From Phalacrocorax aristotelis (taxonomy: Eukaryota > Chordata > Aves > Suliformes > Phalacrocoracidae), in contig NC_134279.1 of the NCBI RefSeq assembly GCF_949628215.1, positions 55,106,266 to 55,170,265 of the forward strand: DNA of 64,000 nucleotides, in the 5' to 3' direction. The notes beneath the pieces were generated by a model that was not told where the DNA came from, searched no databases, and saw only the letters and a program-made list of their open reading frames with translations. Shown here in pieces: positions 39,301-49,119 of this stretch (the first letter of the stretch is position 1; each line of letters opens with the position of its first letter). Position numbers and translations under genes: made by a program.

Positions 39301-42300
39301 CATTCTCATGGTATCCAGCAGTGAAACAAGAAGGCTGAGGTATACAAATACCTCAGCCTCTTCTCTATCAAGGTACTCTAGGATCCTCTTGGGAGCTTTC
39401 ATGATTGTGTGGCCTCTACAGATTAACCCTTGTGTATTTCTGACAGAGGAGGATTGCAGCTACTTTACAAACCATTTTGCAAAGTCATAATCCATAATAA
39501 ACTTGAAGATTAGTTTAGTGTCTTAAAACTTCATCATCATGGCATTTTCCGCTAAATATATATTCACAATTTGTGGGCATTTTAAGGCATCAAAATAGGA
39601 ATGTAAAAGTTATGTTAGATTAGCCAAGAACTTTCGGTAGTTTAAAATGGTATCTCCTATTGTTCTGCAATATGATAAACACATTAAAATAAACAGGAGG
39701 TTTCCATTTATGGCGTTTTATCTATTCCAGTAAAGACCTGTTACTACAGTAAAAAACATCTGCAATATTAAGGAAATGGGCCAGAAGACAATACTGAATA
39801 TATAGTCATTTACAACAATGGTTTTAGTTTCCACACAAAGTACGTGCCAATGTTTGTCTCTTCTTATGCGTGTTGATAGGGCTAGTAAGCTTCTGCTCAA
39901 GTGGGGGATAATAGTGACTGCCACTGTCACTTTCATCTCTCTCTAAATCTCAAAATCCATCACCACAGGTCAAGGAAATCTTCCTCTAATATCCAGGTCC
40001 TTTCCTGGGAATAATTCAGAGAACTGCACATGGGACTGGCTGGTTGAGAAATTGATCAGTAAGGGATTTATGTATGAAATGTTGACTATATTTAGCTTTT
40101 CATGGTGGGTCTGCTTCTGTGGTTAGGAAACGTGGCTGATTTAAAGGACTGAAATCGCTATTAGAAGCAGCAGATTACATTCCCAAGGTAAGCATGCACC
40201 CTGATGAAACTGCTTATTGCAGAACTACTAAGGACTCTGCATTTTAGAAAAGAGATTTTGCTCTAACATGTTGCAGATTGTAATGCTAATGAAGATTTTT
40301 TTGCTGCTTTTTGTAAAGAAAAAAAGTAGATCTTTATATGACACCAAATTCTGTTCTGCGATATCCTTACTCAAAGGACTTTCTCTCTGAAAATAATGAT
40401 TAGGGAAGTGAATATAGTGGGCTAGTAAGAAAGTGAGAAGTGGGTGAAATAAAAGAGATGGAAGAGATGGAAGCTGATCTTCCATTCACTACAATCCTGT
40501 AAAAGGATAATACTGCCTTCATTTTCTTGCAGCCCTAAAGATTTTGATGCATAGTAGTTAATATTAGTTTTTAGGTCATAATGCTTGAAAACCCATTTGT
40601 TTATCATAGTAGCCACATTTAAAGATCATACCGTAAAACCAATATGGTAAAAATCTAAAATACCTCTAAAGCAAGCATTTATCTGTGTTACCTTTCAAAT
40701 TTACTACCTAAATATGGTAATGTGAAAAGGAGCATTGGACTACTAAGATAAAAGCCATGCAACAATCTGTGACAATGTATCAGTTTAAGAAAAATATGTG
40801 GGATTACAGAATAGGAAACATGAAGTGATACAGTTTAGTAAAAACTATTTCAAATATTGTTTGAAAAGCCTCTGTAATATAATAGAAAATGCATTAAGGT
40901 GAGTCCTGGACCCACTGAGTTTAACGAGATAATTTCTACTGTTTCCAGTGTCAGGGTTTTGTCACACAAGTGCTGTAACGCGGTAACCATGGTCCCCAAA
41001 CCAGGAGCATCACTGTGTCTGTTCGACTTGCACTGGGCACAATGCTACCCGAGCATTTCTGTGTCTTAGACACAAGAATTTTAAAACTCTATGCCCAATT
41101 TCTGTGCCCACTTAATGCTTCCAGTGCCTCAGTAAGATGAAATCTCCAGTCCTGCCCAAAATGGCAGCTCCTTTTTCCCAGCAAGACCTACGCATGGCTG
41201 TCACAGCTCCTTCAGCAGAACACAAAGCACCTCACAGTGCTTCCACTTAAAATAGACACTAATGGAGCCAGAGGAATCGGTTTATTTGCAAAAAATGCGC
41301 AGAAAATCCTCTTTACCTGAAGAACAGGAGACTGTAGAGGATACAGATTTTTCCCCAACCTCCAGGCTACGTACTCTGCATGGGTGTGGATTTTTGTACA
41401 TGTGCTATTTTACCACACTTCTCATTGCCTTTATCCTCTAGTAAATCTGCAAATCAGTATGTCTGGATAGCACAAAGTCAAAGATGGGGTTCTTTTCCTC
41501 TTGAAACTAACGAAGACCCAAAGTGCAAAGATAAACACAAAAACTTAGTGCCTATGTAGAAATACTGGTACTGGGAGTCCTAATGTGAACTGACTGGTTT
41601 AGAGCCCACTCTGCTGGAGGAATGAGTTCCCTTGAGAAGAATACATTTGTATCTGTCTGGTGCTGAGTGATTGGAAGTGGTTGGACACAGCTTTATTTTG
41701 CACCATTATTTGTGAGCTCTGTGGACTCCAGTGTGGCTCTGTGGAGGATATAGGTTAAATCAGGATGGAATTTTGTGTGCCAGCATTAGCAGAGCTTTCA
41801 GAGCACCTGTAAGCAGACATAAAGCTGCTTAATTCAACCTGGTATACTTTCAATCTCCATGCTTTCAAACACAATTTATCCTTAGACTAAGTCAGGGGAA
41901 ACCCTTTTAGAGTGTTTAGGCTCCAGGTGAACCTAACCTAATGTTTACTATGCCTTAGAAACTTAGAATCTTTTTATGTGACATCTTAGACCTGATCCTT
42001 GCTCTTAAGCATTTAAAGACTGACCAGCAATGTTGGACTACATTTAGGACTATTTGTGGAAGAACACATCTTAATCTTCAGTCTTTATCTTTTGTTTTGT
42101 AGAATGTTGTATATTGCTGTAGTATTTTATGCACCATGTGTCATTCACGTCTGATGACCACTAGAAACATGGCTATAGTAATATTTTTAGTTTTATTGAC
42201 TAATAAGGAAAGCCAGGTAAGTCTGGCGATAATGTGGCAGTTGTATCATTCTGCTTCTCTTTTGCAGTGTTCTCAACAGAATGGAAGTATTTTTTTAAGA

Positions 42301-43222
42301 CTGATTCAGTCTATGGCATTTGACTTCGCTTATCAGAGCTACAGCCATTCATTTGTCAGTTGGTGGTTTACAGACATCTCTACACTCTGATTTCGCTTGT
42401 GCATGGGTATTGTTACTGCAGTGGATAGGATCTGTTTTATAATCCTATCTAAATGGCCCTGCCAAGAGCAGATCACACTTACAGACACAATTCGTGCCCA
42501 AAGAGTTGGCAGTCTCACTGATGATGAGTCATAACTCACAAAATTTTAAGAACAGTGGTGAAAAGGGAGAGCAGAAGTTATGTACACTACAACATTTTCA
42601 ATTTTTTAAATATTGAGATAAACAGATGAGACATGAACAGCCACTAACATTTCCATTTAGGTATTTATGTCTGACTTACTATATGAGTAAGGAGGATCTA
42701 TGACATCAGTCCTTTAAGTTCCTAGTTACAGAACCTACTCTTTGCTTTCAACAGAGTATAACTCTCAGATATCAGGCATACTGAAATTTCTTTGGACATC
42801 CAACCAATGGATGCTTCCTAGCCTGGTTCTCAGGATGTCACCTCTGCAAGAATTGGTTTATCCAGTCTGATATAATAAGTTATGAGCCTTTGGTTCAAAA
42901 CCAAATGAAACAGCAGTAGATGTTTCAAACACAGTTGTCTAAATATTTTCAAAGTATGTGATTAGGCTCAGGAGAAAGACCTAAATTAATGCTTCCTCTT
43001 AGAGAAAGATGTGTTGAACATTCCCTTTAGCAGCAGTTGTCTGGTCATTCAGCACACTGAAGCACCCTTTCTTGTCTGGTGGAAATGTCACGGGAGACAG
43101 GAAACTGGAAATACTATTGTTGGTTTTGGGGGAAGCAAGGATATAAAGGATCCATCTTTAGGGAAAAAAATGGCTTGTTATTTCTGCTAGTTGTGAAATG
43201 ACTTGATTCTTTTTTAAATCAG
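33400..43222. other. NIPAL1/CNGA1 head-to-head intergenic interval
   Basis: About 9.8 kb of AT-rich DNA with no coding exon, LTR or clear CR1 that I can support. It probably contains untranslated 5' exons and the retina promoter of CNGA1, but I cannot place them. A GC-moderate segment at about 36090-36370 with TAAT- and CATGCA-type motifs could be a conserved non-coding element; this is only an impression. Confidence 0.45.
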
Positions 43223-43365
43223 TCTTCCTCAATTACCCAAGGTAAGACAAACTTGACCATGAAGGTAGGAGTGATTGAGACCTATCACTCCCATACAACT
43301 GTACCCAGCGTGGTAGTGCAAGACACCAGTGAGGAACCTGGACCAATGAACAAAGTGGAAAACAG
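43223..43365 (+). CDS. CNGA1: CNGA1 first coding exon (with 36-base 5' UTR)
   Basis: The exon starts after ttttaaatcag; the ATG is at 43259-43261 in a good context (acc ATG a). It encodes [12 protein letters not shown] and an acidic segment and ends AG before gtatgt. The N-terminus is the type I recall for chicken rod channel, not the mammalian one. Confidence 0.9.
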
Positions 43366-46300
43366 GTATGTGAAATTTACCATTTTGTGCCAGTTTGGGT
43401 TTTTCCTTGATAATTTGGATGGGATTGACTAAGAACAGTTATTTGCCATAATTTAATTTTCTTTACCCTCTATTAATAAACCAAGTTTTTAAGATTGTGA
43501 TATACTGCATATTGTAAATATTTAGGAGATTAAAACCTGTGCTTTTTCAATTTCCTCAGCTAACTTAGTCCATTATTAAAATGGTGAGAGTTTGTGAAAA
43601 TTTAGATTAAACATTTTTTTTGTATTTCAGCAGATATCGTATAACTGTGTTGTTTTGCTGTTCCCTAGACAACAGTATCTACCTGGCACGTTTGCACACT
43701 ACAATATTAACAACAATAGTAATAAAGATGAGTAAGTATTTTTGCCATTTCATAAATGAGAGTACTGCAATATCGGTTGTTTAAGGGGCAATGAAAAAGA
43801 ATGGTATATATCTCATCACTTCTTTATAAACAATTATGTCATTCAAGCAATCTGAAAAGAGACTGCACATACATTTGAACTTCATGCACTTCAATTATGA
43901 TGATCATTCTCAATACCAGTTATTTGCTTTATATCTATTAATTTAAAATAAAAGTAGTTCTATGTGAATACAATACGCAAAACAGTTTTTGAAGGCTGAG
44001 CACCTAAGTATAATGTTATCCTTACTGAATTCAGAAGACTCTAATAAATAAATGTGGAAGCAATGGCTGTGTGCATCCCGTGAGCCTACCATATTTTTCT
44101 TTTCCTTAGAGAGGAGAAGAAAAAGAAAAAAGAAAAGAAGAGGTAAGACAAAGAGTAATAACACTACTATTTTAAAGACATTTAATTTCTTTCCACATAT
44201 GTTTTACATTAGTCTGTAACAACCAAAAATGTAAATCTATTTCTTAGCAAGTCAGAAAGAAAAAAGGATGGAGAAAACCCAAAGAACAAGGAAAAAAAGG
44301 AGAAAAACAAGACCAAAGATAAGTCCAAGACCAAAGAAAATAAAGAAGAGTAAGTATTTTTCATTTAGGTCCTGCTATGTTAGTCTAATGAAATTGCTTT
44401 TGATGTAAAACTGAATCCATCCTGTAAACAAGATGCTTATATGCTACTGAATGAGAGTACAGACTGCTGGTTTTCTCCCTAGAGTAGATTGTTCTGATTT
44501 AACTTCATATGTGGACAACAGAAATATGCATGCATGGAATGGATCTGAAAAAATTAATCAAGAAAAATGTCCTTTGGATTCTCATTATTCAATATTTTTT
44601 TTTAAAACACCCTGCAGCAAAAGATGTGCCAGTGTAAAGCAATCTCTTCTGCACATAGGGTGCCTACAGGCAAGTAAGCTTCTCTATGATCTAGAAGTTC
44701 TTGCTTTACCTTTTGCTTGATAAATTCACAACTTTGTGGCCAAGGAAGAGAAACTTAAAACAGTGCAGCAGGGACTCGTGTTGTACGATTTCATGTTCTT
44801 TGGTTTCTTTTTGTAAACTCTGCCAATGTTTCATATTTCTCAGAGCTAAACTTAAAGGCATGATTTATCTCACTTATATGTGACATTAGTAGTCACATAA
44901 TAATTTTATTTTTTGAAAGATGATCAAATCAATTATCAGACAAGACTGTCAATTGGGTAGGAAACAAAGTAATTTTAAAAGGTTGAAATTACATGTGCCA
45001 CTATAAACTGAAGTGGGACTGCCAAGCTGATTTTTCTCAGCAAAATCTAGATTCAAAAGTTTGCATCCCAGGTCACACCTAACAAGCAGCTTCATGTTCT
45101 CCATGCATTCAAGCAAGAAAGCTTAACTTTAGTAAAGACCACTTATTTTACAATAACAATTTCTGGAATGCTTCATTCCTCAAAATTATTATGTGTATTT
45201 TAAGTCTTTCATTAAATCTCCTTCTTTTTCCTGCCTATCACTTAGGAAGAAGAAAGATATTTTCATTATTGATCCAGCAGGAAATATGTATTACAACTGG
45301 TTGTTTTGCATCACAATGCCTGTCATGTACAACTGGACCATGATTATTGCTAGGTGATGTACTCTTTTAATGACTATATAAAACTTCTGGCAAATCGTTA
45401 TATCCCTAAATAGATTAAAAATAATGTTATTTATTACTGATTTCATGCAAGTATTTGATTTTCATTTCATGGTAATTTAATTTTGTCTTTTCTTATTCAG
45501 AGCCTGTTTTGATGAGCTTCAGCATGACTACCTAGTGGCATGGTTTGTTATTGACTATGTTTCCGATGTCATCTATGTTGTTGACATGTTTGTACGGACA
45601 AGAACAGGTAATGATATACTAATGGTATACTCAATGATATGAATTATTCCTCTTCATATATTTGTTTCAGGTGGTTCAAAATATTCAGAATACTACTACT
45701 CTTATAATCTAGACACCCTTGATGAGGTGCATTAGTGAAAAAGACATTGACATAGATCTCTGAAAGACTAGTCTGTGACCTGTAAAAATAGGAGAAACTC
45801 TGATGTATTACTCAAAGAATACACAAAGCCTGAGGTAAGCTAGGCATGAGGTAAGCTAGATACAAGCTGTTCTGCCTGCAGCTGACTCAACAAGACAAAA
45901 TAAACATGCAGTGCTGCCAAGTGAGGATCAGGGGTTCTGAAAAGTTAGCACCTAAATCTGGATTTTGTATTTAAGGAGGTTCAAGTGTTTGCTTGATTTT
46001 CAAGACCATTGTGCAAGCAAGACGTCCAATAAACTTCAGCTGCATCTGTTTCTTTTAAAATCTTATCCTACATCCAGAGCTATTGGCCAGACACACTTAA
46101 CATGGAACTGAAATTCCCATGTTCAAATCCTTTTCCTCATTAACCACCCTTCCTATAGCCTGTGCAGATTTTTTTTTGTTTGTGTTTTTTTTTTTGGGGG
46201 GGGGTGATGGTGTTTCAAATAGTGGAAAAGTGGAGGGAAACAGTCAGAACTAGAAATATTTAATTTTCAAAGCTGTATAGTTTAGCTCAAGCTGAACCAT

Positions 46301-47878
46301 ATAGCACTAAGTTGAATATTTGGAAATAGGAAATTGCTTATTAAAAAGTAAGAGAAGTTATGTACCATCTGGAACTTGCACTCAGAGTATTTTTTGAAGT
46401 AGATTTGGATTGACATTAAACACAACATGGTTGAAGTCATAACATTTTTTATTATTTACAATTTGATTTTAGGTTACCTGGAGCAAGGTCTTCTGGTGAA
46501 AGAAGAACAAAAGCTTCGAGAAAAATACAAGGCATCTTTTCAATTCAAATTAGATTTTCTGTCAATCATACCAACCGATCTCTTATACTTTAAGTTAGGA
46601 CTGAATTACCCAGAATTAAGAATAAACAGATTACTCAGAGTAGCTCGGATGTTTGAATTCTTCCAGCGAACAGAAACAAGGACAAACTACCCAAATATCT
46701 TCAGGATCTCTAACCTTGTCATGTACATTGTGATTATTATTCATTGGAACGCCTGTGTGTACTACTCGATCTCAAAAGCCATTGGATTTGGGGCTGACAC
46801 ATGGGTCTACCCCAACACCTCCGATCCTGAATTTGCCCGTCTGACTAGAAAGTATGTCTACAGCCTCTACTGGTCAACACTGACTCTGACTACTATCGGT
46901 GAAACACCCCCTCCTGTAAGAGATTCAGAGTATTTCTTTGTGGTCATTGACTTCTTGGTTGGAGTACTGATTTTTGCTACCATTGTTGGTAATGTGGGCT
47001 CTATGATCTCCAACATGAATGCTGCCAGGGCAGAGTTTCAAGCAAGGATTGATGCTATCAAGCAGTATATGCACTTTCGGAATGTTAGTAAAGACATGGA
47101 GAAAAGAGTAATAAAGTGGTTTGACTACCTGTGGACAAATAAAAAGGCTGTGGATGAAAGGGAAGTCTTGAAGTACCTGCCAGACAAACTAAGAGCAGAG
47201 ATTGCAATCAATGTTCATCTGGAAACACTAAAAAAAGTTCGGATTTTTGCAGACTGTGAAGCTGGTCTGTTGGTTGAACTGGTTTTGAAACTCCAGCCGC
47301 AAGTATACAGTCCTGGAGATTATATTTGCAGAAAAGGAGATATTGGACGAGAGATGTACATTATCAAAGAAGGCAAGCTGGCTGTAGTCGCTGATGATGG
47401 AATCACCCAATTTGTGGTCCTAAGTGATGGGAGCTATTTTGGAGAAATCAGCATTCTTAATATCAAAGGTAGCAAAGCTGGCAATCGAAGAACAGCCAAT
47501 ATTAGAAGTATTGGATACTCGGACTTGTTTTGCCTGTCTAAAGATGATCTCATGGAGGCTTTAACAGAGTATCCAGACGCAAAGGCTATGCTGGAAGAAA
47601 AAGGCAAGCAAATCCTAATGAAAGATGGGTTGCTGGACATTGAAGTTGCAAATTCAGGAAGTGATCCTAAAGATCTGGAAGAGAAGGTCACCTACATGGA
47701 AAGATCAATGGACAGATTACAAACAAAGTTTGCCAGGTTGTTGGCTGAGTATGAAGCTGCACAGCAGAAACTGAAAAAAAGACTTACACAAATCGAGAAA
47801 GTATTGAAGCCAGTTATAGAGCAAGAATTTGCACACTTAGAAGAAGGCGATCCATCCACAGATAAACCTGGAGTGTAA
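43259..47878 (+). CDS. CNGA1: CNGA1, cGMP-gated cation channel alpha subunit of rod photoreceptors
   Basis: Pore-forming subunit of the rod outer-segment channel that carries the dark current and closes when cGMP falls in light. Coding exons: 43259-43365, 43669-43731, 44110-44142, 44248-44349, 45246-45353, 45501-45607, 46473-47878. All have AG/GT borders and consistent phase; total 1926 bases, 641 residues. Order of parts: acidic N-terminus; Lys/Glu-rich segment (about 55-103); S1 ([14 protein letters not shown]); S2 ([15 protein letters not shown]); S4-type [15 protein letters not shown]; pore loop [13 protein letters not shown] at about 308-321 with Glu 317 as the ion-selectivity glutamate; C-linker; cyclic-nucleotide-binding domain about 420-540 with FGEISIL and RRTANI; C-terminal leucine-zipper-like coiled coil about 575-620. 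The last exon holds 73 percent of the protein, as in other vertebrate CNGA1 genes. An antisense provirus begins 562 bases after the stop. CNGA3 is excluded by near identity to rod CNGA1. Confidence 0.97.
43669..43731 (+). CDS. CNGA1: CNGA1 coding exon 2
   Basis: A 63-base exon after gttccctag, phase 2 in and out. It encodes [20 protein letters not shown], conserved in rod channels. Confidence 0.92.
44110..44142 (+). CDS. CNGA1: CNGA1 coding exon 3: 33-base Lys/Glu mini-exon
   Basis: Only 33 bases between tttccttag and gtaaga, phase 2 in and out. It encodes almost only Glu and Lys ([10 protein letters not shown]). Confidence 0.85.
44248..44349 (+). CDS. CNGA1: CNGA1 coding exon 4: Lys-rich segment
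   Basis: A 102-base exon after tttcttag, phase 2 in and out. It encodes a Lys/Glu/Asn-rich low-complexity segment starting [10 protein letters not shown]. Confidence 0.88.
45246..45353 (+). CDS. CNGA1: CNGA1 coding exon 5: first transmembrane helix
   Basis: A 108-base exon after tatcacttag, phase 2 in and out. It encodes [15 protein letters not shown] and S1 ([17 protein letters not shown]). Confidence 0.95.
45501..45607 (+). CDS. CNGA1: CNGA1 coding exon 6: S2 region
   Basis: A 107-base exon after tcttattcag, ending in phase 1 before gtaatg. It encodes [11 protein letters not shown] and the S2 helix ending [12 protein letters not shown]. Confidence 0.95.
46169..46204. repeat. Poly-T/poly-G low-complexity run in a CNGA1 intron
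   Basis: Runs of T interrupted by G, then about ten G in a row. Such homopolymers are prone to sequencing-length error. Confidence 0.85.
46473..47878 (+). CDS. CNGA1: CNGA1 last coding exon: S3 to C-terminus
   Basis: A 1406-base exon after tttgattttag. It starts in phase with [13 protein letters not shown] and ends DKPGV and TAA at 47876-47878. It carries S3-S6, the pore, the C-linker, the cyclic-nucleotide-binding domain and the coiled coil. The ATG at 46427 that would extend this frame upstream is in the intron and is not used. Confidence 0.97.
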
Positions 47879-48434
47879 AAAGCAGAATAAAACACTGGAG
47901 GCTGCCAATAAGACTTAGGGTCAAATCCTGCATGGGGCTGAATGCATTCATTTCTAATCTTTGTAGGACCTGACTACTAATTACGAAAAAGTATTTGCTG
48001 AGGTAATGTCACTAATTTCCTACAAGCAACATATATTTGGCAGGTTTCAGAAAGAAAAAGAAGAATTGAGACTGAGGACAGAAGACAACACCTTGCTCTC
48101 ACACAAAGAGGTGGTATTATCTGCTAATGCATCATGTACTCTTTATGTAACACCGCTCTACAGCAAATGCGTTCAATCTATACGGAGTCATACACTGACA
48201 AATACTGAAAGTTTTGCTGACTATTTTGAAATAACTTCTTCGTGTCTACTTATGGAAAGAAGGAAACGTTTGGTAACATTATTTGAAGTCAATATAGGCA
48301 TGCTATTAAATTTGTGTATAAAAACACATTTTAATATCTATTGATTAACATAAGATTAACTAAGTATGGGACATTATATAAAGAATTAGGTATATCTACA
48401 GTGCGGATGTGACTACTGAAGGCTGTAAGATTTG
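47879..48434 (+). other. CNGA1 3' UTR or flank, left of the provirus
   Basis: About 560 bases of AT-rich DNA. An AATAAA at 47886-47891 begins 8 bases after the stop codon. A 112-codon ORF here has no recognisable similarity and is probably chance. Confidence 0.5.
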
Positions 48435-48440
48435 GGAAAT
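48435..48440. repeat. Target-site duplication, left copy
   Basis: GGAAAT directly precedes the left LTR end and recurs directly after the right LTR end at 54494-54499. A 6-bp duplication is what alpha- and betaretroviral integrases produce. Confidence 0.9.
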
Positions 48441-48763
48441 TGCAGGGATGAATGTCACGGACTCCTGACAGATGTTCTGCAGAAGACCTTTATTGTCAGC
48501 TTTTCACTGCTTATGTATCTTTTTGACACATTCTCCACACGATCACGAGCACAAACAATTTCTGTTATTCGTCAGCTAGCTCTAAGCATGCGCCTTATGC
48601 TACATTCTAATAGGCTGTTCTATTTGTGCTATCTCATTTGTTTTGGCTTACTTAAATCTTTCTTGGCATTCCCATGCTCCTGTCTCTGGTTTTTACTGCT
48701 GCATTACTTCAGTTCAAGGACGTGTCAAACAGTGCTAAGTTACTTGCAAATTCATCCCCCACA
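48441..48763 (-). repeat. 3' LTR of the provirus (323 bp)
   Basis: On the plus strand it runs from tgcagggatgaat to attcatcccccaca, the imperfect inverted-repeat ends of the LTR. A sense-strand AATAAA lies at 48489-48494. It differs from the other LTR by about eight substitutions and one 7-bp length change, counted by eye. Confidence 0.93.
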
Positions 48764-48777
48764 TCTCCCCCATTTTT
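48764..48777 (-). promoter_or_regulatory. Polypurine tract
   Basis: Directly upstream of the 3' LTR in sense orientation is AAAAATGGGGGAGA, nearly all purine. This is the expected primer site for plus-strand DNA synthesis. Confidence 0.85.
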
Positions 48778-48789
48778 ATGTTGTATTAG

Positions 48790-49119
48790 CTAGACATTTT
48801 TTACTGTTCTCTCTATTAATCGCTGCAAGCACTGACAAAGGAATGGCAAAATTAGAAGCAAAGTTAGGAATATTATTAGAAATACTATAGCCGTTTTTAC
48901 TATTTCCTTGAACCATCCTGTGATTGCCCACCCAGTCAACCGTAAGTCCCCACCAGACATGTTGTAAAGCGATTATCCACACTGCCTGAGGGCAGGCTTA
49001 TCGACTCCTGTCCCACTAAGCTTGCAAGGGTAACCCAGACATTTTTTTCATAGTTGGACGGAGACCCACGGATGGCAGAGGCTGATGATGGCGAATAAGG
49101 TGATGAGGCTGCAAGCCAT
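48790..49119 (-). pseudogene. env remnant with a large internal deletion
   Basis: At the 5' side (minus strand) an ATG at 49119 overlaps the pol end and opens a short hydrophobic leader (MACSLITLFAI), which hits a frame change at an A run near 49055. A segment with WVTLASLVGQES follows in another frame. Near 48951 it jumps to a membrane-anchor segment with GWFKEIVKTAIVFLIIFLT and a short tail, stopping at 48790-48792. The surface and most of the transmembrane subunit are absent: about 330 bases remain where a retroviral env normally has 1.5-2 kb. It is not functional. Confidence 0.75.

Noticed and set aside
46427-46472. Upstream extension of the large CNGA1 frame from the ATG at 46427
   Set aside because: It is intron sequence; the exon begins at 46473 after tttgattttag and joins in phase with the previous exon.
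48006-48344. 112-codon frame after the CNGA1 stop
   Set aside because: No recognisable motif, no splice support, and AT-rich 3' flank composition; probably chance.
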